Assembly: GCF_012913485.1 (NCBI RefSeq)
Contig: NZ_CP051774.1
Location: 4,092,001 to 4,156,000 of the forward strand
Direction: 5' to 3'
Length of the DNA: 64,000 bases
Source of the DNA: Luteolibacter luteus
GTDB lineage: Bacteria > Verrucomicrobiota > Verrucomicrobiia > Verrucomicrobiales > Akkermansiaceae
In this document: in pieces, positions 15,836 to 24,791 of the stretch
Numbering within the stretch: position 1 is the first letter of the stretch
Layout of the letters: every line of letters begins with the position of its first letter
Program-made: the position numbers and the translations under genes
Notes under the pieces: model-generated
The model's input: only the letters and a program-made list of their open reading frames with translations
Database searches by the model: none
What the model was told of the DNA's origin: nothing

Positions 15836-17172
15836 TCCGCATCGCCCCTGCAGTGGACGAGCCGAGGCATTGGCTCATGGGTTCCGCCTTTTACGCGCAG
15901 CGCGATCCGCTGAAGTGGATCCCGCGTTGGGCGGAGAAGTACGGCGACGTCTATACCATCGGATCACCCATCGGCAGCGCGATGGTGGTAGCGAGCCCGG
16001 AACTCGCGCGGCAGGTGCTGGCGGATCGTTATGCGCACTACATCGAGAAGGGTCGCTCCTATGCGGTACTGCGGATCCTGATGGGGAATGGTCTGGTGAC
16101 CAGTTCCGGGGAGTTCTGGCGCGGGCAGCGGAAGCTGACGCAGCCGGCTTTCCATCGCCGCAGGCTGGATGCGATATTCGCGATGATGGTGCGGCGTTCG
16201 CGGGCGATGGCGGAGCGGCTTTCAAAGGCTGACCAAGCTCTCGATATCGCGCCGGTTTTCTCGCAGCTCACGCTGGAGATCATCTCCGAGGCGATGTTCA
16301 GCACGGACGTCGAAAGCGAGGCGAGCAAGGTGGGTGGCTATATCCACATCCTGAATGAGACTGCCCTGCGAATGCTGCGGCAGCCGTGGCGCTTCTTCAT
16401 GCCGCGCCGCTTTCCGACGCCGTTCACGAAGACCGAGTTCAATGCGCGGGCTTCGATGGATGCGATCGTTCACAACATCATCGAGCGGCGACGCAAGGGT
16501 GGGGAAGATCATGATGACCTGCTCTCGATGTTCCTTTCCGCCTGTGACGAGGAGACGGGGAAGGGGATGAGCAACGAGCAACTGCGTGACGAGGTGATGA
16601 CGATGTTCGTCGCCGGTCATGAGACGACGGCCAATGCGATGTGCTGGCTGCTGCACCTGGTGGCTACGCACCCGGAGATCGAGGCGAAGCTGATGGCGGA
16701 GATCGATGCGGCGGGGGATGCGCTGGATACCGGGAGCCTCGCGGCGTTTCCGTATACGCGGCAGGTGGTCGAGGAATCGCTGCGCATGTTTCCCACGATT
16801 TGGTCTGTGGGCCGACGCTGCGTGAAGGAAGATGAACTGGGGGGCTATCACGTGCGCCCGGGGACCACACTGCTGATCCCGATCTTCCATTTCCACTGGG
16901 GCGAGAAGTGGTGGAGCGAGCCGCGGAAGTTCGATCCGGACCGCTTCCTGCCGGATCGGAAGCCTTCACCCGAGATTTACTTCCCCTTTGGGGCGGGTCC
17001 CCGGACCTGCATCGGAAACCAGTTCGCCTTGCAGGAGCTGGTGATCATGACCGTGTGCTTCCTGAAGCAGCTGAGACTGCGGCCGGTGGAGGGTTTTCCG
17101 GTCGAGCCGGATGCCTTGATCACCCTGCGGCCGAAGTGGGGGATGAAGCTGAAACCGGAGCCAAGGTGGTAG
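15832..17172 (+). CDS. Cytochrome P450
   Basis: A 446-residue haem-thiolate monooxygenase. The I-helix oxygen-activation motif AGHETTA lies near residues 260-266, the K-helix ExxR is in VVEESLRMFP, and the haem-binding signature FGAGPRTCIGNQFA puts the axial Cys at residue 393. No membrane anchor or fused reductase is present, so separate electron donors are needed. The F-x-x-G-x-R-x-C-I-G pattern and general look are near fatty-acid and alkane-type bacterial P450s, but the substrate is open. Translation is coupled to the SGNH hydrolase, under the TetR gene. Confidence 0.95.
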   Translation: MIRIAPAVDEPRHWLMGSAFYAQRDPLKWIPRWAEKYGDVYTIGSPIGSAMVVASPELARQVLADRYAHYIEKGRSYAVLRILMGNGLVTSSGEFWRGQRKLTQPAFHRRRLDAIFAMMVRRSRAMAERLSKADQALDIAPVFSQLTLEIISEAMFSTDVESEASKVGGYIHILNETALRMLRQPWRFFMPRRFPTPFTKTEFNARASMDAIVHNIIERRRKGGEDHDDLLSMFLSACDEETGKGMSNEQLRDEVMTMFVAGHETTANAMCWLLHLVATHPEIEAKLMAEIDAAGDALDTGSLAAFPYTRQVVEESLRMFPTIWSVGRRCVKEDELGGYHVRPGTTLLIPIFHFHWGEKWWSEPRKFDPDRFLPDRKPSPEIYFPFGAGPRTCIGNQFALQELVIMTVCFLKQLRLRPVEGFPVEPDALITLRPKWGMKLKPEPRW

Positions 17173-17261
17173 CCTGTTGTGTGAAGAGATGATGAAATCG
17201 AAAGTTGGTTACTTGATTTACGTTGTAGTCACAAAGTGATTTGAATAGGGGGTTGGTTGTC

Positions 17262-19931
17262 ATGAAACCCAATCCCCGGCTGATCTCCTCCCAGCCGGCC
17301 AGGTCCAACCTCTTCAAGGGGTTGCGACCATTGCTGGCCGGACTACGCCCGCTAAGAATGCATCTGCTCGCCTGTCTGTTGGCAGGCCCGGCTGCAGGAG
17401 ATCAGTTCGGGGACTTCACCTACACGGCGAGCAATGGTGAGGTGACCATCACTGCGTATCCGGAACAGGGAGCGGGGCCGGCGATCATTCCCGCTTTCAT
17501 TGAAGGGATGCCGGTGAAGTCCATAGCGCCCCGGGCATTTTTCTACCGCTCGAAGCTCACCAGCGTGAGCATCCCGGACTCAGTAACGCAGATCGGCGAG
17601 GATGCCTTTTCGGGGTGTTTCGTGCTTGAGAGCTTGGATCTTCCTCCGGGATTGACCCGGATCGAGGAAGGGTCCTTTTCCGCGTGCCGCTTGGTCAAGG
17701 ATGTTCAGATTCCCGCGGGCGTCACGAGCATCGGCGACGAGGCCTTTAGCGGATGTTTCGCCCTGACAACGATCACGATTCCTTCCGGGGTCACCACGAT
17801 TGGCGGCTATGCTTTCCGTCTTACCGACCTGGAGAATGTGATTATCCCGAACACGGTCACGGATATGAGTTACGGGGTCTTCAGCGAGTGCGACCGCCTT
17901 CAGTCGGTCACTCTGCCGCAGGGCCTGACGAAGATCAGTTCCCGTACCTTCAGCCAGTGCTTTTCGTTGGAAAGCATCGTGATCCCACAGGGTGTTACCT
18001 TGATTGACCGGGGGGCGTTTGAGGAATGCCGAAGCCTCGCGAGCGTTTCGATCCCCTCAGGCGTGAGTATCATCGGCACGGAGGCATTCCAACACTCCGG
18101 CCTAACAAGCGTGATCATTCCGGAAGGGGTGACGACGATGAGATCGAAGGCATTCTATGGATGCATCAGGCTGGAGAGCGTGAGTCTTCCAGCGACGCTG
18201 GCCCAGATCGCTCCTTCCGCGTTCCAAGCCTGTAGGGCGTTGACCGGGATTGTCCTGCCGGAAGGAGTGACGGGGATCGGGCAATCAGCGTTCCAAAGCT
18301 GTGACAGCTTGGCTTCCATTTCCCTTCCCCAGAGTCTGACGACGATTGAGTCGGCTGCTTTCGGCTACTGCCCGTCACTTGTTTCCATTGCGATTCCCGC
18401 GGGCGTCACCGTTATCGAGGGGGGAGTCTTCGCGGAGAGCCGGGCTCTCGAGGCGATCAGTGTAGATCCGGCCAATCCTTCCTATCGCAGCGACGGAGGA
18501 GTGCTCTACTACAAGAGTGGCAGCCAGTTGTTGCGTTGCCCGCCGATGTTGGCTGGCGGCTTTCAGTTTCCTGCCGGCTTGACGCACATCGGGGACGATG
18601 CCTTCGGAGGATTTTCCCTCCTTACCTCGATCGCAATTCCGGAAGGAGTGGTTTCGATCGGAACGGGAGCGTTCGCAAATTGTGCGGAATTGGTGAGCGT
18701 GACATTTCCAGCGAGCCTCAAGGAGATCGGCGGGAGTGCTTTCTCCGGATGTGCCAAGCTCCAGAATGTGGTCCTGCCATCCGGCCTCACTGGTCTGGGT
18801 GGCTATGCTTTCGCCGGTTGCACCGGACTCACGAGTATCATTGTGCCGGGTGAGGTGGCTTCTTTGGGAAGCTACTTGTTCGAAAGCTGTGTCAACCTGA
18901 GCAACATCGTAATCTCGCCGGGAGTCGGGAGCTTGGGGGCGCATGCTTTCAGGAATTGTCCGGCGCTCACCACGATCCAGATCCCGGCCAGTGTGACGTC
19001 GATCCAGTCGTCCGCCTTCGAAGGCTGCAATGCCTTGGAAGGAATCGCGGTGAGTCCGGACAACCCGAGCTACACCGCTACGGGCGGGATTCTCTACGAC
19101 AAGGCCCTGACGACCTTGATCCGCTGCCCGGCGAAATTTGCCGGCGAGCTGCCGTTGCCGGTCTCCCTCGTGACCATCGAGCAACTCGCTTTGGACGGCT
19201 GTCGCTTGATCACGGGGGTGACGATTCCTGCCTCCATGACGGTGCTCAGTAGTTATGCTTTCGACAATTGCACCGCGCTATCGCGGGTAACCTTGAGGGA
19301 GGGGCTCACCAGGATCCAGAGTAGGGCCTTCTATAACTGCGTGGCATTGAAGGAGATCGTCATTCCTTCCTCGCTCACGTCAATTGGAGGGGGGGCTTTT
19401 TCGGGTTGCAGCCAGTTGGCGAAAATAACCTTTCTCGGCAACGCCCCCGATATCCTCCAGGACAATCAGTGGCTCGCCAACGTGAAGCCGGATTTCACCT
19501 TCTACTACTACAATGGGAGGAACGGGTTCACTTCGCCGACCTGGCTGGGCTATCCGGCGGTGAAGATTGGAGAGGGCGAGGCGATTCCAGCTTGGCTGGC
19601 CATTTATGGATTTCCATCCACCACTGCCATGGAGTCCGATCCGAATCGAGATGGGGTCAGCTTGCTGATGGCCTACGCCCTGAACCTGGATCCGAAAGCC
19701 AATCTGGCGAACAAGATGCCCAAGGCGGTGATCGAAGGAAACCAGATGAAGCTCACCTTTTATAGTGGTGCCAGAGGTGTAACCTATGAGGTTCTGAAGA
19801 GCAGGGATTTGAAGAGCTGGACCCCGGGGGGGGTGACCTTGTCGGTGCCTGACGCCAACGGCATGCGTACAGCGACGATCGTCCGATCCGGTTCTGCGCT
19901 CTATTTCAAGCTGCGCGTGACGAGGAGCTAG
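17262..19931 (+). CDS. Exported BspA-type leucine-rich-repeat surface protein
   Basis: An 889-residue protein made mostly of about 23-residue repeats of the BspA/LRR_5 kind. The repeating phrase is like SIGDEAFSGCFALTTITIPSGV, repeated about 25 times between residues 70 and 740. Two longer inserts (ISVDPANPSYRSDGGVLYY and AVSPDNPSYTATGGILYDK) interrupt the solenoid. The N-terminus carries a hydrophobic segment preceded by basic residues (LRMHLLACLLAGPAAG), an atypical but plausible signal. The C-terminal 115 residues form the shared Ca-site plus beta module (ESDPNRDGVSLLMAYALNL, then YEVLKSRDLKSWT). The ATG at 17262 is preferred over an upstream TTG. Role: surface adhesion or protein binding, by analogy. 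Confidence 0.87.
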   Translation: MKPNPRLISSQPARSNLFKGLRPLLAGLRPLRMHLLACLLAGPAAGDQFGDFTYTASNGEVTITAYPEQGAGPAIIPAFIEGMPVKSIAPRAFFYRSKLTSVSIPDSVTQIGEDAFSGCFVLESLDLPPGLTRIEEGSFSACRLVKDVQIPAGVTSIGDEAFSGCFALTTITIPSGVTTIGGYAFRLTDLENVIIPNTVTDMSYGVFSECDRLQSVTLPQGLTKISSRTFSQCFSLESIVIPQGVTLIDRGAFEECRSLASVSIPSGVSIIGTEAFQHSGLTSVIIPEGVTTMRSKAFYGCIRLESVSLPATLAQIAPSAFQACRALTGIVLPEGVTGIGQSAFQSCDSLASISLPQSLTTIESAAFGYCPSLVSIAIPAGVTVIEGGVFAESRALEAISVDPANPSYRSDGGVLYYKSGSQLLRCPPMLAGGFQFPAGLTHIGDDAFGGFSLLTSIAIPEGVVSIGTGAFANCAELVSVTFPASLKEIGGSAFSGCAKLQNVVLPSGLTGLGGYAFAGCTGLTSIIVPGEVASLGSYLFESCVNLSNIVISPGVGSLGAHAFRNCPALTTIQIPASVTSIQSSAFEGCNALEGIAVSPDNPSYTATGGILYDKALTTLIRCPAKFAGELPLPVSLVTIEQLALDGCRLITGVTIPASMTVLSSYAFDNCTALSRVTLREGLTRIQSRAFYNCVALKEIVIPSSLTSIGGGAFSGCSQLAKITFLGNAPDILQDNQWLANVKPDFTFYYYNGRNGFTSPTWLGYPAVKIGEGEAIPAWLAIYGFPSTTAMESDPNRDGVSLLMAYALNLDPKANLANKMPKAVIEGNQMKLTFYSGARGVTYEVLKSRDLKSWTPGGVTLSVPDANGMRTATIVRSGSALYFKLRVTRS

Positions 19932-20001
19932 GAGTTTGGAAGCCAGGGGCTCTTTGCTGGAAGGGGGACTTCCGGGTGAACGTAGAGGGTTACCCTTACC
20001 G

Positions 20002-21012
20002 ATGAACTCTTCCTCCTCGTCCTTCTCCAGCTTGTCCCGCCGTGAGGCCCTGAAGGCAGGCCTGATTTTCAGCAGTGGTTTTCTTAGCGCGGGCTGGCAG
20101 AGCCGGGCTTCGGCGGAAGAGGCCAAGACGAAGTTCGGGAAGGGCGGGCTCCATTTCCTGGCGGTGGGCGACTACGGGACCGGGAACAAGAACCAGAAAA
20201 AGGTGGCGGAGCAGATGAACGCATTTGCGGGCAAGCTCGATTCGCCGCTGACCGCAGTGCTGGCGCTGGGCGACAATTTCTACAACAAGCTGGAGCCGGA
20301 ACGCTTCGAGCGGGACTTCGAGAAGATGTATTCGAAGGAGCATCTGGACTGCCCCTTCTATGCCTGCTTGGGCAACCACGACTACGGTCCGCAGTATGAT
20401 TCGAAGCAGGGCCGGGCGAAGGCGGACATGCAGCTCGAGTATGCGGCGAAGAATCCGGACTCGCGCTGGAAGATGCCGGCGAAGTGGTACGCTGTCGAGC
20501 TGCCGAACGCCTCTGCACCGCTGGTGAAAGTGATCTACCTCGATGGGAACTATTTCGAAGGCGCGATGACTCCGCAGGAGAAGCTGGATCAGAAGCGCTG
20601 GATGGAGGCCGAGCTGAAGAAGCCGACGCGTGCGAAGTGGACTTGGGTGGTGAGCCATTATCCGCTTTTCTCCGACGACACGAAGCGGAAGGACAACCAG
20701 GGCCTGATCAAGAACTGGGGCGATCATCTGAAGGCAAATCCGGTTTCGCTCTACCTGTCCGGGCACGATCACAATCTCCAGCACCTGCAGCTGAAGGATT
20801 ATCAGCCGAGCTTCCTGGTCTCCGGGGGTGGCGGTGCCTCGACCTACGAGATCACGAGCTCCGAGCGTGGCTTTGCGAAGCAGATCTTCGGCTTCAATCA
20901 CATCCATGTGGATGACAAGCGGGTCACCGTGCAGCTCATCGATGCCGATGGAGTCTGCATGCATGCTTTCGAGCGGGATCGCTCGGGAAGGGTGACGGTA
21001 AGGGAGGCCTGA
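20002..21012 (+). CDS. Exported metallophosphoesterase (purple acid phosphatase-like)
   Basis: A 336-residue calcineurin-like phosphoesterase. The N-terminus has SRREALKAGLIFSSGFLSAGW, a twin-Arg-like signal, so Tat export is likely. Metal motifs are complete: AVGDYGTG, LGDNFYNK, CLGNHDYG, VSHYPLFS and SGHDHNLQHL. The order and the GDNFY motif match the tartrate-resistant acid phosphatase subgroup. The start at 20002 is chosen because it gives the signal. It follows the LRR gene by 70 bp on the same strand. Phosphate scavenging outside the membrane is the simplest role. Confidence 0.9.
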   Translation: MNSSSSSFSSLSRREALKAGLIFSSGFLSAGWQSRASAEEAKTKFGKGGLHFLAVGDYGTGNKNQKKVAEQMNAFAGKLDSPLTAVLALGDNFYNKLEPERFERDFEKMYSKEHLDCPFYACLGNHDYGPQYDSKQGRAKADMQLEYAAKNPDSRWKMPAKWYAVELPNASAPLVKVIYLDGNYFEGAMTPQEKLDQKRWMEAELKKPTRAKWTWVVSHYPLFSDDTKRKDNQGLIKNWGDHLKANPVSLYLSGHDHNLQHLQLKDYQPSFLVSGGGGASTYEITSSERGFAKQIFGFNHIHVDDKRVTVQLIDADGVCMHAFERDRSGRVTVREA

Positions 21013-21089
21013 GGGCAGATGGGAAATCTCCCGGAGGCTGGATTTTAAAGTCGGCTCGACCTTTCGCAGGAATTGGCGAGGGTCTGCCT

Positions 21090-23468
21090 ATGACTTCCCG
21101 AGGGCTCCTGTTTGCCGCCGCGGCTGTTTTTCTGGGATCAGGGCCTGCGCTGGCCGGGAAGGCGGGCCTGCGTTCTGGTCGGACCACACCGATGGAGATG
21201 CGGGAGGCGCGGAAGAAGGCGCTGGAGCAGATGAGAGAAGATGGCTTCACGCCGATCCCCATGATTGTCGGAGGGAATCCGGCATCGGAAGGGGAGTATC
21301 CATGGATGGCGGCGCTGGTGCAGGCAGAAGTGCCGGACAATTACGATGGACAGTTCTGTGGTGGGACTTTGATCCATCCCTCTTGGATTCTGACTGCGGG
21401 CCACTGTGTTTTTGGCAGCAGAGCGGAAGACATTCATGTGGTGCTGGGTGCGACCGACCTTGGGGAAAGTAGCGGAATTCAGCGGATCGAGGTCGCGGAA
21501 ATCATTCTGGCCCCGGGCTACAACAACGTGAACTTGGATTCCGATTTCGCGCTGCTACGGCTGAAGGAGCCTGCCGATTCCTCCTTCACTTCGATTTCCG
21601 TGGTTGATGATGCCTCGCTGGCGAATCCGGGAGTGGTGTCGACCGTGATCGGCTGGGGCGATACGACGAACGGGGAAGGGGAGTATCCGGAGAGACTTCA
21701 GGAAGTGCAGCTTCCCATCGTGGATCTGGCGGTGGCGAACGCATCTCCCGACTACAACGGGACGCTGAGTGCGAACATGTTGGCGGCTGGCTATGCACAG
21801 GGTGGGAAGGATTCCTGTTCGGGTGATAGCGGTGGTCCACTGATGGTGCCTTCACCCGTGGGGCCGGGGTTTGCTCAAGCGGGCGTGGTGAGCTTCGGGG
21901 TCGAGTGCGCGGCTCCGGGGACCTATGGGATTTACACGAAAGTCGGAAACTACCGGCACTTCGTGACCGGGCATCTCCGCCCGAACTACGCGCAATGGGA
22001 AGCGCGGACCGGTCGCGTGGGTGAGAGCCGTGATCCGGATGGCAATGGGCTGAGCAACTTCGAGGACTTCGCTTTTCCTTCGGGGAGCACCTTAACTCAG
22101 CAAACGGTTTCCGGGACGAGGCGCTTTAGCTTCGTCCGTCCGACGGAAGCGGATGAGGTGGAGTACATCCTGGAGAACGCCCCTAGCGCTGCGGGACCGT
22201 GGACGAGGAAGGAGCCGGGCTTCATTTCCTCTCAGGTGCTCGACGAGTTTTCGAGCACTTGGACCGTGGGTCTTCCGGAGGCGGGGTTGTCCGGGGTGTT
22301 CCGGATCCGCGCGGCGTATTCCAATGCGGTGGTCAATGGCATGCGGCCGCTGGCTTACACGAGTAGCGTGAAGGGGACTCTGGATCAGACGGATGACTTG
22401 GGGCCCGGTGGTGCCGGGCATTCGCGTCGCTATGCGCTGGAATCGCTGCCGGTCGGGAGCGAGTCGCGTGTGACCCTGCGCTCGAACGATTTCGATGCGA
22501 CCCTGCGTCTGGTCAATGCGGCGATGGAGAGCGTGCTTCAGACTTCTTCCAATGGCTCGGCGGGTGGCAATGCGGGTCAGGATGAGGCCCTCGCGTTCAC
22601 CGCTCAAGCGGGGGTGCGCTATATGGTTGAGGTGATCTCGGACAATGCGGGTGGTGAATTTGAGATCAGCATCTGGAATCCCACCGCCTTCGCCTCCGTG
22701 CCGGGGCTGACCATTCCGTATCGCGCGACGGCGAAGAAGCCGCTGACTTTGACGACGAAAGGGAGTCTGACGACGGGCGACGGGATTGATCCGCAGCTCC
22801 AACCGGGCCCTCCCTACTATAAGGATGATTTCATTGTGGATCCCTCGCTGTTGCCTGCCCGGCAGGTGGTGGAACTGAGGATGAAATCCGGCAAGGGCGC
22901 GATGGGGATCGACGATTATCTGGCCCTGATCGACGCCGAAAGCGGACAGGTCCTGATGGGGAATGATGATTTTGCCGGAAAGTCGAACGATGCAGGGATT
23001 CGGTTCATGCCGGTCCCCGGGCGGTCCTACCTTCTGCGGCTGTCCTCTGCGCAGCCGGAGGATATTGGGAATTATAGCCTTAGCGCCACCGCGCCGAAGC
23101 TCACGAGCAAGACGCCGCTGGCGACGGTCACGCTGGGGAGCACGGTGACAGGAAAGCTTGCCGGTGGGAGTGAACTGGATGAGGCGAAGTATACCGCGAA
23201 GCGCGATTACCTGCTCCAGCCTCTCCCCGCAGGTCAGGAAATTTCCGTGACCTTGGCTTCGAAGAAGTTCGATGCGGTGATCGTGGTATTCGATGCCGGG
23301 GATTTGAGTGTTGTCGCCCAAGGAGATGGCGGCGGGCCGGTGGGAGGAGTCCACAATGCGAGAGCGACCTTTACGACCAAGGCGGGTCAGCGTTATTTGA
23401 TCCGCGCCACCACCTACCGAGAGCGGGAGGCTGGCTCCTACACCCTCGCGATTGCGCCCAACTCATGA
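21090..23468 (+). CDS. Secreted trypsin-like serine protease with pre-peptidase C-terminal-type repeats
   Basis: A 792-residue protein with a signal peptide (GLLFAAAAVFLGSGPALA). A propeptide of about 35 residues ends at IVGG (59-62), the classical activation site. The S1 triad is complete: His105 (LTAGHC), Asp152 (SDFALLRL) and Ser247 (GDSGGP). Asp241, six residues before the Ser, matches trypsin Asp189, so Arg/Lys specificity is expected. After the protease domain come a Ca-site plus beta module (residues about 300-410), then three beta domains resembling PPC repeats. The stop overlaps the next gene (ATGA). Confidence 0.93.
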   Translation: MTSRGLLFAAAAVFLGSGPALAGKAGLRSGRTTPMEMREARKKALEQMREDGFTPIPMIVGGNPASEGEYPWMAALVQAEVPDNYDGQFCGGTLIHPSWILTAGHCVFGSRAEDIHVVLGATDLGESSGIQRIEVAEIILAPGYNNVNLDSDFALLRLKEPADSSFTSISVVDDASLANPGVVSTVIGWGDTTNGEGEYPERLQEVQLPIVDLAVANASPDYNGTLSANMLAAGYAQGGKDSCSGDSGGPLMVPSPVGPGFAQAGVVSFGVECAAPGTYGIYTKVGNYRHFVTGHLRPNYAQWEARTGRVGESRDPDGNGLSNFEDFAFPSGSTLTQQTVSGTRRFSFVRPTEADEVEYILENAPSAAGPWTRKEPGFISSQVLDEFSSTWTVGLPEAGLSGVFRIRAAYSNAVVNGMRPLAYTSSVKGTLDQTDDLGPGGAGHSRRYALESLPVGSESRVTLRSNDFDATLRLVNAAMESVLQTSSNGSAGGNAGQDEALAFTAQAGVRYMVEVISDNAGGEFEISIWNPTAFASVPGLTIPYRATAKKPLTLTTKGSLTTGDGIDPQLQPGPPYYKDDFIVDPSLLPARQVVELRMKSGKGAMGIDDYLALIDAESGQVLMGNDDFAGKSNDAGIRFMPVPGRSYLLRLSSAQPEDIGNYSLSATAPKLTSKTPLATVTLGSTVTGKLAGGSELDEAKYTAKRDYLLQPLPAGQEISVTLASKKFDAVIVVFDAGDLSVVAQGDGGGPVGGVHNARATFTTKAGQRYLIRATTYREREAGSYTLAIAPNS

Positions 23469-23794
23469 TCCTTGCCGATAGCCTTCTGGAGAACCCGATG
23501 TTGATCCCTTCCTTGCTGGGAGTGATTGTTTTTCTGCAACTTGTCGGGTTTGTCGTGATGCTGGCAATGTCGGGAAACGTGAAGCGCCTGATGCGTTGGG
23601 CGAGTTCGCAGGAATTGGAGCCGATTGCTAAGCACAAGGATCTTGTGGAAGTCAAAGAGGAGAGCAGCGAGCAGAAACACCTCTTCGCGGAGTTCCTCTC
23701 CGAAGATCCCGCCCGCCGTGAATTGTCCAAGAAGGAGCAATTCGCCGAATTTCGCCGCTGGCGGGACAAAAAGGGCCTGAATTGGAAGGGCTGA
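23465..23794 (+). CDS. Small membrane protein coupled to the protease gene
   Basis: A 109-residue protein whose ATG overlaps the protease stop. One long hydrophobic segment (residues 12-34, MLIPSLLGVIVFLQLVGFVVML) is followed by a charged, probably helical cytoplasmic tail rich in Lys and Glu (EVKEESSEQKHLFAEFL). I recognise no family. The strict coupling suggests a link with the protease, such as membrane tethering, or only shared transcription. Confidence 0.65.
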   Translation: MILADSLLENPMLIPSLLGVIVFLQLVGFVVMLAMSGNVKRLMRWASSQELEPIAKHKDLVEVKEESSEQKHLFAEFLSEDPARRELSKKEQFAEFRRWRDKKGLNWKG

Positions 23795-23953
23795 AGTCCC
23801 GGAAAAAACGGGACACTCCGCATGAATTGCCGCCGCGCAAGGGAAAGGTCCGGTTTTTCGCCTTTCTAGCGGTTTTTCCGGTTGCCAGTGCCGGGGGTGG
23901 TTTGCAGACTCCGCGCCCGCGCCGGATTTACACTCCGACTCACTCGCAAAAGA

Positions 23954-23975
23954 GCTTGTGAAAAATTTCACAAGC
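23954..23975. promoter_or_regulatory. CRP/FNR-family-like palindrome upstream of the respiratory operon
   Basis: GCTTGTGAAA (23954-23963) and TTTCACAAGC (23966-23975) form a perfect inverted repeat with a 2-bp spacer. It contains TGTGA-N6-TCACA, the consensus of CRP/Vfr-type regulators. It ends 41 bp before the ATG of actA and is the only strong symmetric element in the 222-bp intergenic region. It could control the whole 17.5-kb operon. Confidence 0.65.
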
Positions 23976-24016
23976 GCCCAAAATTTCCCTGCAAAGCACC
24001 CGACGCACTACCCGTC

Positions 24017-24736
24017 ATGGCCAATTTCTTCCCGCGCTGGACCAATTTTCTTCCCCTGAAGATCGCTGTATGTGCAGGCGCGGTTGCCGGTGGGGTTGTG
24101 TTGGCGTTTACGTATTACGCTACGCCTAAGACGCTTGTGGAGGGCTATCAGCCTTCGCAGCCGATTCCGTTTTCACACAAAATTCACGTGGACCAGCTCG
24201 GTCTGGATTGCCGTTACTGCCACTCCTTCGTGGACGTGTCCGGCACCTCGAACGTCCCGTCGAACAACACCTGCTGGAATTGTCACCAGCACGTGCAGAA
24301 GGAGAGCCCCAAGCTCCAGCCACTACGTGATCGCATGGATCCGACGTTGAAGCACCCCGATTTCGGCAAGCCGATCGAGTGGGTCCGGATCCACAAGACG
24401 CCCGACTACGTTTACTTCAACCACTCCGCGCACGTGAACCGCGGCATCTCTTGCCAGAGCTGCCACGGCCAAGTGGACCAGATGGAAGTGGTCTACCAGG
24501 AGAACAGCCTGTCGATGGGCTGGTGCCTCGAGTGCCACCGTGCGCCGGAGAAGCACCTCCGCCCCTTGGAAGAAGTCTACAATCTCAAGTATGACCCCGC
24601 GAAGTACATCGCCGCTCCGGAAAATGCCGAGCTGATGTCGAAGCTGGGGGTCAAGACGACCGAGGATCTCGGTCTGAAGCTGAAGGAGCACTGGCAGATC
24701 CAAGCCAAGGAGTCCTGCGCTACCTGCCACCATTGA
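24017..24736 (+). CDS. actA: Alternative complex III subunit A, pentahaem cytochrome c
   Basis: A 239-residue membrane-anchored cytochrome of alternative complex III (quinol:electron-acceptor oxidoreductase). One N-terminal transmembrane helix (residues about 14-36) is followed by five CxxCH sites: CRYCH, CWNCH, CQSCH, CLECH and CATCH, the expected five haems. The start at 24017 is chosen because it puts the anchor at the N-terminus. The frame extends upstream without membrane character. It is the first gene of the operon, with actB 55 bp downstream. Confidence 0.95.
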   Translation: MANFFPRWTNFLPLKIAVCAGAVAGGVVLAFTYYATPKTLVEGYQPSQPIPFSHKIHVDQLGLDCRYCHSFVDVSGTSNVPSNNTCWNCHQHVQKESPKLQPLRDRMDPTLKHPDFGKPIEWVRIHKTPDYVYFNHSAHVNRGISCQSCHGQVDQMEVVYQENSLSMGWCLECHRAPEKHLRPLEEVYNLKYDPAKYIAAPENAELMSKLGVKTTEDLGLKLKEHWQIQAKESCATCHH

Positions 24737-24791
24737 GTTTCGCCGTTTCCCGTTTCCTTTTCCCGAATTTTCCGTTCGCGCCCCTTCGCCC

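Noticed and set aside
17550-19420. Tandem repeats at DNA level in the LRR gene as a possible CRISPR or satellite
   Set aside because: The repeat unit is about 69 bp, in frame and degenerate at DNA level, so it is explained by the protein repeats.
23796-23814. GTCCCG/CGGGAC hairpin after the small membrane gene as a terminator
   Set aside because: The stem is only 6 bp and there is no T-run. It could be a weak terminator but I could not support it.
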